Source of the DNA: Leishmania martiniquensis
Lineage: Eukaryota > Euglenozoa > Kinetoplastea > Trypanosomatida > Trypanosomatidae
DNA: 64,000 nucleotides
Direction: 5' to 3'
Assembly: GCF_017916325.1 (NCBI RefSeq)
Contig: NC_090163.1
Location: forward strand, 627,501-691,500
Positions 59,756-64,000 of this stretch are shown here, piece by piece (the stretch's first letter is position 1; each line of letters starts with the position of its first letter). The position numbers and the translations under genes were made by a program. The notes below the pieces were generated by a model. It had not been told where the DNA came from. It made no database searches and worked only from the letters and a program-made list of their open reading frames with translations.

Positions 59756-61100
59756 GGAGGACGACGACGAGGCAAAGCGAGCGACGGCGCACAGGGAGGA
59801 GGGAGAGACGAAGCGGATTCGGGAAGGGAAGCGTGGAAAGGCCAAGGGTAATGCGGACTGGGGCCCTTGGGGACGAGAGAGAGCGAGCGAGCGCGAAGAG
59901 GAGGGGAAGGGGAGACTCCGAGCCTGCCTGCTTTGTGCTGCTGGCGGCTCAAGTTGGCGGTTTCGCACATTGTATGAGTACATCTATGAAGACATGAGCT
60001 CTCCATCAACGTGAGCATGCGCAGGTGCGCTGGGCACCACCCTTGACACCACCGCTGCCACAATGCCTCCGCCGACGCAGATTCGCAGAGGCGCGTACGC
60101 CTACGTATGCTCACAGGCACATGCACGACAAGCGCCAGCGACAGTTTTGCAGGGATCATCGCCGGCACCAGAGAACCTCTCCGCCTCCACCACCCGCCGC
60201 CGCCGACTCCCTCTCCAACTACTCAGAAGGAAAGCTAAACCGAAGTCTCTCCGTAAAGGGGCAGATGCCCAGCACGCGTCCGGTAAGTACCGGATGCATG
60301 CACGAATGATACGCACGCACATGGGCGCAGCCGCCCAGGATCTCACCAACGCGGAGGGGGCAAGGGCGGGTGCGTGTGCACGCATGTGCCTGTGCATGGC
60401 CACCCTTGCGCAAACGCCCGCAAAGAGGTTTGGCAACGCTGCGAGTGAATGGAAAGAGCAACCGTACGAGCTAATGACAGTCGACGGAGGAGATGGCAGA
60501 TGTGGGAGCAGGAGGGAGAAGGGCACTCACAGCAACAAGAGCTCGTCATGGGCGTGCACATGGACAGCGAGAGATGGAGAGGCAGGCGATAAAATGAAGA
60601 CTGTGGCTGCAGGAGGAGGAGAAAGCACAGTTGAGAGAAGCGAACAGCCCAGTCGGTGCCGTGCGTCGTACTCAAAAGGGAGGGAGGCAGGCAGGCAGGG
60701 GGGAAGAAGAAAGAGCGCGCGCGAATGCCATCTCCGGTCGTCCTCTTCGCACACATGTAAGCCAAGACATAAGAGGGCGACCCAAACCAGCCACGACGGC
60801 AACGAATACGTCGGCAGCAGTGCTCCCCACACAAAGAAGAGGGGGGGGATGGGCATCAGCGCAAGAAAACGCGAACCTGACGCATCCCCACAGGCAACTT
60901 GAGAGACAAAGTCATCACCACATTAGCCTCACACGCCTGGGCGTGCGCGCCCGTCACTCTGCGTGTTCGCACAAGCGGGCAGCAGTCACATAAAGGGGGA
61001 AGGGGGGTGCGGGGCTAGGGAAGAGGAGGAGGGGAGGCCTGTGCCTGCGGAGGTGCCACTGTCAACTCAATCCCCAACTCTCCCGCGCAGCTTTTCTTTT

Positions 61101-61127
61101 TGCCACCCGCTCTGCAGGCGGGTGGCA
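61101..61127 (-). repeat. 10-bp hairpin in the ArfGAP 3' UTR
   Basis: tgccacccgc (61101-61110) pairs exactly with gcgggtggca (61118-61127) around a 7-nt loop. It lies about 540 nt past the ArfGAP stop codon on the transcript. The stem is short and GC-rich, so chance is possible. Confidence 0.7.
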
Positions 61128-61663
61128 TGAGAGAGGAGGCAAGAGCGCACGCCAACTACATAAAACAGAGGGAAAAGCGAAGACGCTCTCGTTCTCAGCC
61201 GAAGTGCTGCAGCGCCCACCCAGCGCAAGCCGTGATGAGGGAGGTGAAGAGCACCGCGTGGCAACGCTTACGACGGTGCTCCAGCGCCGCGAGAGGGAGA
61301 AGTGGTGAGGCAACAGCGGAGGAGCTCAGGCCGGGGGGGTATTCCGGAGTGGAACGAAAAATAAAATGAAAAAGAGTGAACATTAAAGGGGAAGAGAAAG
61401 CTGGCATATGGGCAAAAGTGGCGTCATTGCCCCGCCCCCTCCCCTCCCCTCACCGCCGTCGCCCTTTCCCCTCTCTCACACACCTTCTCTGACGGGTTGG
61501 AAGGGACGGGGGGGTGAGCGCACCCATACCGGCAGTGCACATCGCAGCCCAGGTGTGCACCGCGGAGACGATTTTTTTGTTTTCCACCTTTTTCTCCTCC
61601 GCTACACAATGCGGCACAGCCCTTTCCCTTTTAGGAAGGAAGAAAGGGAGGGGGAGAACCATA

Positions 61664-62914
61664 TTAGTGCGGCTTCACACTCTGCGGCTGCCAAGCCATC
61701 GGGTACCGGCCCGCGTTTGCCCTCGCGTCGCTGCTCGTCAGCCCGCCCGCCCCGGCGAGGGGTGCGGAATCGAACAGAGAAAGGATTTCGTTTTTTGTGC
61801 CGCTCCTGCTGCTGCCGCTCACGCTCGCGTTGGTGCCGATGAAGAGATCTTCCGTGTCATCGCGCGCCATCGGCGGGCTCGACTGTGAATGCAGCGTGTT
61901 TGGCAGTGGCATCCCACTGTGCCCACCGCTGCTGGCGGAACCGACTAGGCTACTGGTTGTCCCACCAAACTGTGCGGCGAACCAGTCCGAGTCGTTGCCA
62001 GCGCTCACCGGTGAAGCGGACGAGAGCGACGCTGCCGTGTTTCCCTGTGCCGGAGGCGGCAGCGTAGTCCGGCCGCCACCAGCCGACGGCTTTCCACTCG
62101 CGCCGTGAGTTGGATAGGTACCAGAGAAGAGCTCCGCGACGTTTGTATGGGGCGCTGGCGAGCTCTGAGCCACTTGCTGAGATGGTTCGCTAGTGCTGGG
62201 TGAGGACACCGGCGCGCCCCAGAGCTCCTCGAGCATAGCGTGCTGCTGCTGCTGCACCTGCCCTGGAGCGTCGGCTACGGGCGGCGGTGTGTGGGCTTTC
62301 GGCGGAGGCGCTGAGTGGACGGCCCCGCCGCTGCCTACTTCCTCGATCGGGGTCTCCATAAACTGAGCAAAGAGCTCTGTGAAGCGAGGGTTGTAGTACA
62401 GCTTCCGCTCATACTTGGACCGAATGGCCCGCTCGAGGACGCAGGTGTCGGTGGTGCCGGTCACGCGCGCCGATGCGGGCATGTTGTACTCGTACAAGAG
62501 TCGGCCCCGCGCGTTGCCAATGTGCTCCATCACGCACATCAAGGACTCCATCCAGGCATCCATGTTGGTCGACTTGACCTTCGATACGTGCGTGCCCATG
62601 GCGCGGTGAATGCCGGCGCAGCGGAGGCAGAAGAAAATGCCGAGGTTGGTGCTCGCCCATCGCGGCTGCTTCGTACCACAGTCAAAGCACTCGCGATTCT
62701 CCGGGCGACGCAGCAAGACATCAAAGCGCTGCAGCTGCTGCGGCGCCACGCCCGCACCATGCGCTCCCCTCGGCGGCGCGGCGGTGTTGTTCAACCGTGA
62801 CGTGGCCGTGTGGCCGGTGCACAGGTATCCATTGCTGCCAACGGTGCGGTCTGCGGTAGACGCGTGCCCGCTCCGCCCCTCCGCCGTGTGCCAGTGGTGG
62901 AAGCCGGCTGACAT
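61664..62914 (-). CDS. ArfGAP-domain protein (SMAP/Age2-like)
   Basis: 416 residues from the ATG at 62912-62914. ArfGAPs stimulate GTP hydrolysis by Arf GTPases on Golgi and endosomal vesicles. Residues 62-180 are the ArfGAP domain. The zinc finger is C76-x2-C79-x16-C96-x2-C99 (ECFDCG, then FFCLRCAGIHRAMGTHVS), and the arginine finger in IHR is R103. WMESLMCVMEHIGNARG and SKYERKLYYNP complete the fold. The N-terminal 60 residues are a disordered extension. The C-terminal half is Ser/Gly/Pro-rich and carries short acidic/aromatic peptides (VAELFSGTY, DWFAAQFGG, DTEDLFIGTN, ILSLFDSAP). These look like adaptor- or clathrin-binding motifs, as in SMAP-type ArfGAPs. No PH or ankyrin domain. Confidence 0.93.
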   Translation of the reverse strand: MSAGFHHWHTAEGRSGHASTADRTVGSNGYLCTGHTATSRLNNTAAPPRGAHGAGVAPQQLQRFDVLLRRPENRECFDCGTKQPRWASTNLGIFFCLRCAGIHRAMGTHVSKVKSTNMDAWMESLMCVMEHIGNARGRLLYEYNMPASARVTGTTDTCVLERAIRSKYERKLYYNPRFTELFAQFMETPIEEVGSGGAVHSAPPPKAHTPPPVADAPGQVQQQQHAMLEELWGAPVSSPSTSEPSQQVAQSSPAPHTNVAELFSGTYPTHGASGKPSAGGGRTTLPPPAQGNTAASLSSASPVSAGNDSDWFAAQFGGTTSSLVGSASSGGHSGMPLPNTLHSQSSPPMARDDTEDLFIGTNASVSGSSRSGTKNEILSLFDSAPLAGAGGLTSSDARANAGRYPMAWQPQSVKPH

Positions 62915-64000
62915 TCCGTGCTCCCGAATAAAATCAATGATGACGCGGCAATTATAGTAATGCGTATATTTGCGCGATTCGGCGGATGGGCGCGCCTCCC
63001 CTTTTTTGGTGCTCCGGCGCCGCGTTAGATTTGTGCAGAGAGCCTCCGTTGAAAAACAGGTGGGAGCGCCACTGGTTCCAGAAGGCGGTGAATGAAGCGG
63101 GGACGTGTCTGGGAGCAGGCGTGGGCTTGGCCAGCAGACAAGGAAGCGTCAGAGAAGCACGCGCGCGTCACACGCTGTCGACCCGTCGGGGGCGCACCTG
63201 CGGACTCCAGAAGCAGGAAAAAAGCGAGAAATGACGGCACGAGACGGCGCAAAGCACACGCGAGCAAGGCGGACCTCACGTTGCGGAAAGGGGGAGAGGG
63301 GAGACGAGAGGTGCTGAACGGCTGCCGGCGAAGGAAAGAGAGCAGCGAAACTGGCGCTCAGGTAGTCAGGGGAGGGCGGAGGAGTCGTAGAGAGAGCTGA
63401 GCCGGTGCGTAAGACAGAGGTATGGAGGGGGTGGGGGAAAGGGGTAAAGGGGAGGTGTCAGAGTCACCGCCCTCTGTGGTAGAGCGCTGGCGGAGGCACC
63501 CCCTAACCACTGGCACCCTCTGCGTGCCACTCTCAAAAAAAATCCTCTTGTGAGGCAACGTCGCCAGAAAGACAGCTTGCGGCTGTGACTCATGAAGCGA
63601 GAGGGGCTCGCTCCTTCACTGCGCTGATGCGCACGACGCTCCATCAGCAACGCCATCGGCGCGCGGCATCCAATGCTCGCGACATCGACAACTGGCAGCC
63701 TCCCTCCGTTTCTTCTTTTTTCCGTGCGACTCCAATCGGCGCGGTTGTGAGGGGTGTGAGGGGCAGGCGGCTGGTAAGGAGACGCCGGAAGGACAGGCAC
63801 TTAGGGGAGAGGAGGTGAGGGGGCTGATGATTTACGCCCACGCGCACACAGAAAAAGAGAAACGAGGCGAAAAGGAAAAAAGACAACGCACAAGAGGGCC
63901 ACACAAGGCACAAAGTGAGCGTGTCATTCGTCCAGCCCTCCTCCCCCACGGGCGCGCCAACATGCGCGTCTCGCCCATCCAAGGCCTCATTGCCGAAACT
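62915..64000 (-). other. intergenic sequence to the window edge
   Basis: It holds the ArfGAP acceptor region and probably the 3' UTR of the next gene upstream, which lies beyond the window. Open frames here are short, without domains, and tract-derived. Confidence 0.5.
62921..62960 (-). promoter_or_regulatory. predicted spliced-leader acceptor for the ArfGAP gene
   Basis: The minus strand reads CATTGATTTTATTCGGGAG with AG at 62922-62921, 6 nt before the ATG. No other AG occurs for about 74 nt upstream. The tract is T-rich but weaker than others here. Confidence 0.4.

Larger units (their letters stand above)
59609..61663 (-). other. 2-kb intergenic spacer
   Basis: It holds the VPS15 acceptor and, at 61101-61127, a 10-bp hairpin with a 7-nt loop. 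A 279-codon plus-strand frame (60063-60902) runs antisense to the transcription unit, has no domain and is not accepted. No other support for a gene. Confidence 0.5.

Noticed and set aside
60063..60902. 279-codon plus-strand frame in the spacer upstream of VPS15
   Set aside because: Antisense to the unit, no domain, composition of purine-tract translation; no plus-strand acceptor context was seen.

Overview
The window looks like a piece of a trypanosomatid nuclear chromosome, most probably Leishmania or a close relative. Thirteen protein genes all lie on the minus strand. None shows an intron, all are GC-rich and alanine/serine/proline-rich, and they are separated by 0.8-4.9 kb spacers full of purine-rich runs on the plus strand (pyrimidine tracts in the transcript). 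Upstream of most start codons there is a pyrimidine tract followed by the first AG, the expected signal for spliced-leader trans-splicing. This is one polycistronic transcription unit read from right to left; no strand switch, tRNA, rRNA, CRISPR array or intact mobile element was seen.

In transcription order (right to left) the genes are: an ArfGAP-domain protein (61664-62914); a very large VPS15, the pseudokinase/HEAT/WD40 scaffold of the PI3-kinase VPS34 (53606-59608); a small MGC-start, probably dually acylated protein (51322-52350); a 4.9-kb gene-free spacer; a spermidine-synthase-like methyltransferase-fold protein (43616-46447); an NSUN5-type rRNA cytosine-5 methyltransferase (41039-42808); the proteasome regulatory subunit RPN2 (36969-39893); an Mdm12-like SMP-domain protein (33107-35014); a 2353-residue low-complexity/coiled-coil protein (24637-31698); a small protein with a C-terminal zinc-binding motif (21822-23288); a SulP anion-transporter/STAS protein fused to a PPIP5K/VIP1-type histidine-phosphatase domain (14269-20316); a PX/FYVE-like/AGC kinase with a lipocalin-like C-terminus (8222-12211); a mitochondrial protein built of repeated winged-helix-like modules (3644-6043); and a NEK-like pseudokinase (248-2788).

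The most unusual object is the SulP-STAS-VIP1 phosphatase fusion. It joins a membrane anion-transporter fold to a domain that in other organisms hydrolyses inositol pyrophosphates, the phosphate-status messengers. Both halves carry substitutions at diagnostic residues (Arg to Cys in the SulP SFSRS motif, second Arg to Val in the RHGxRxP phosphatase motif), so a sensor or transceptor role is worth testing. Also notable are an ERMES-type SMP protein, a four-part lipid-binding kinase, two long perfect hairpins in predicted 3' UTRs (24 bp and 20 bp), and several genes whose predicted splice acceptor lies only 0-6 nt from the start codon. Neighbouring genes in such units are normally not functionally related, so proximity is not used as evidence of shared function. 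Start codons were chosen as true ATGs; GTG-initiated extensions were discarded.
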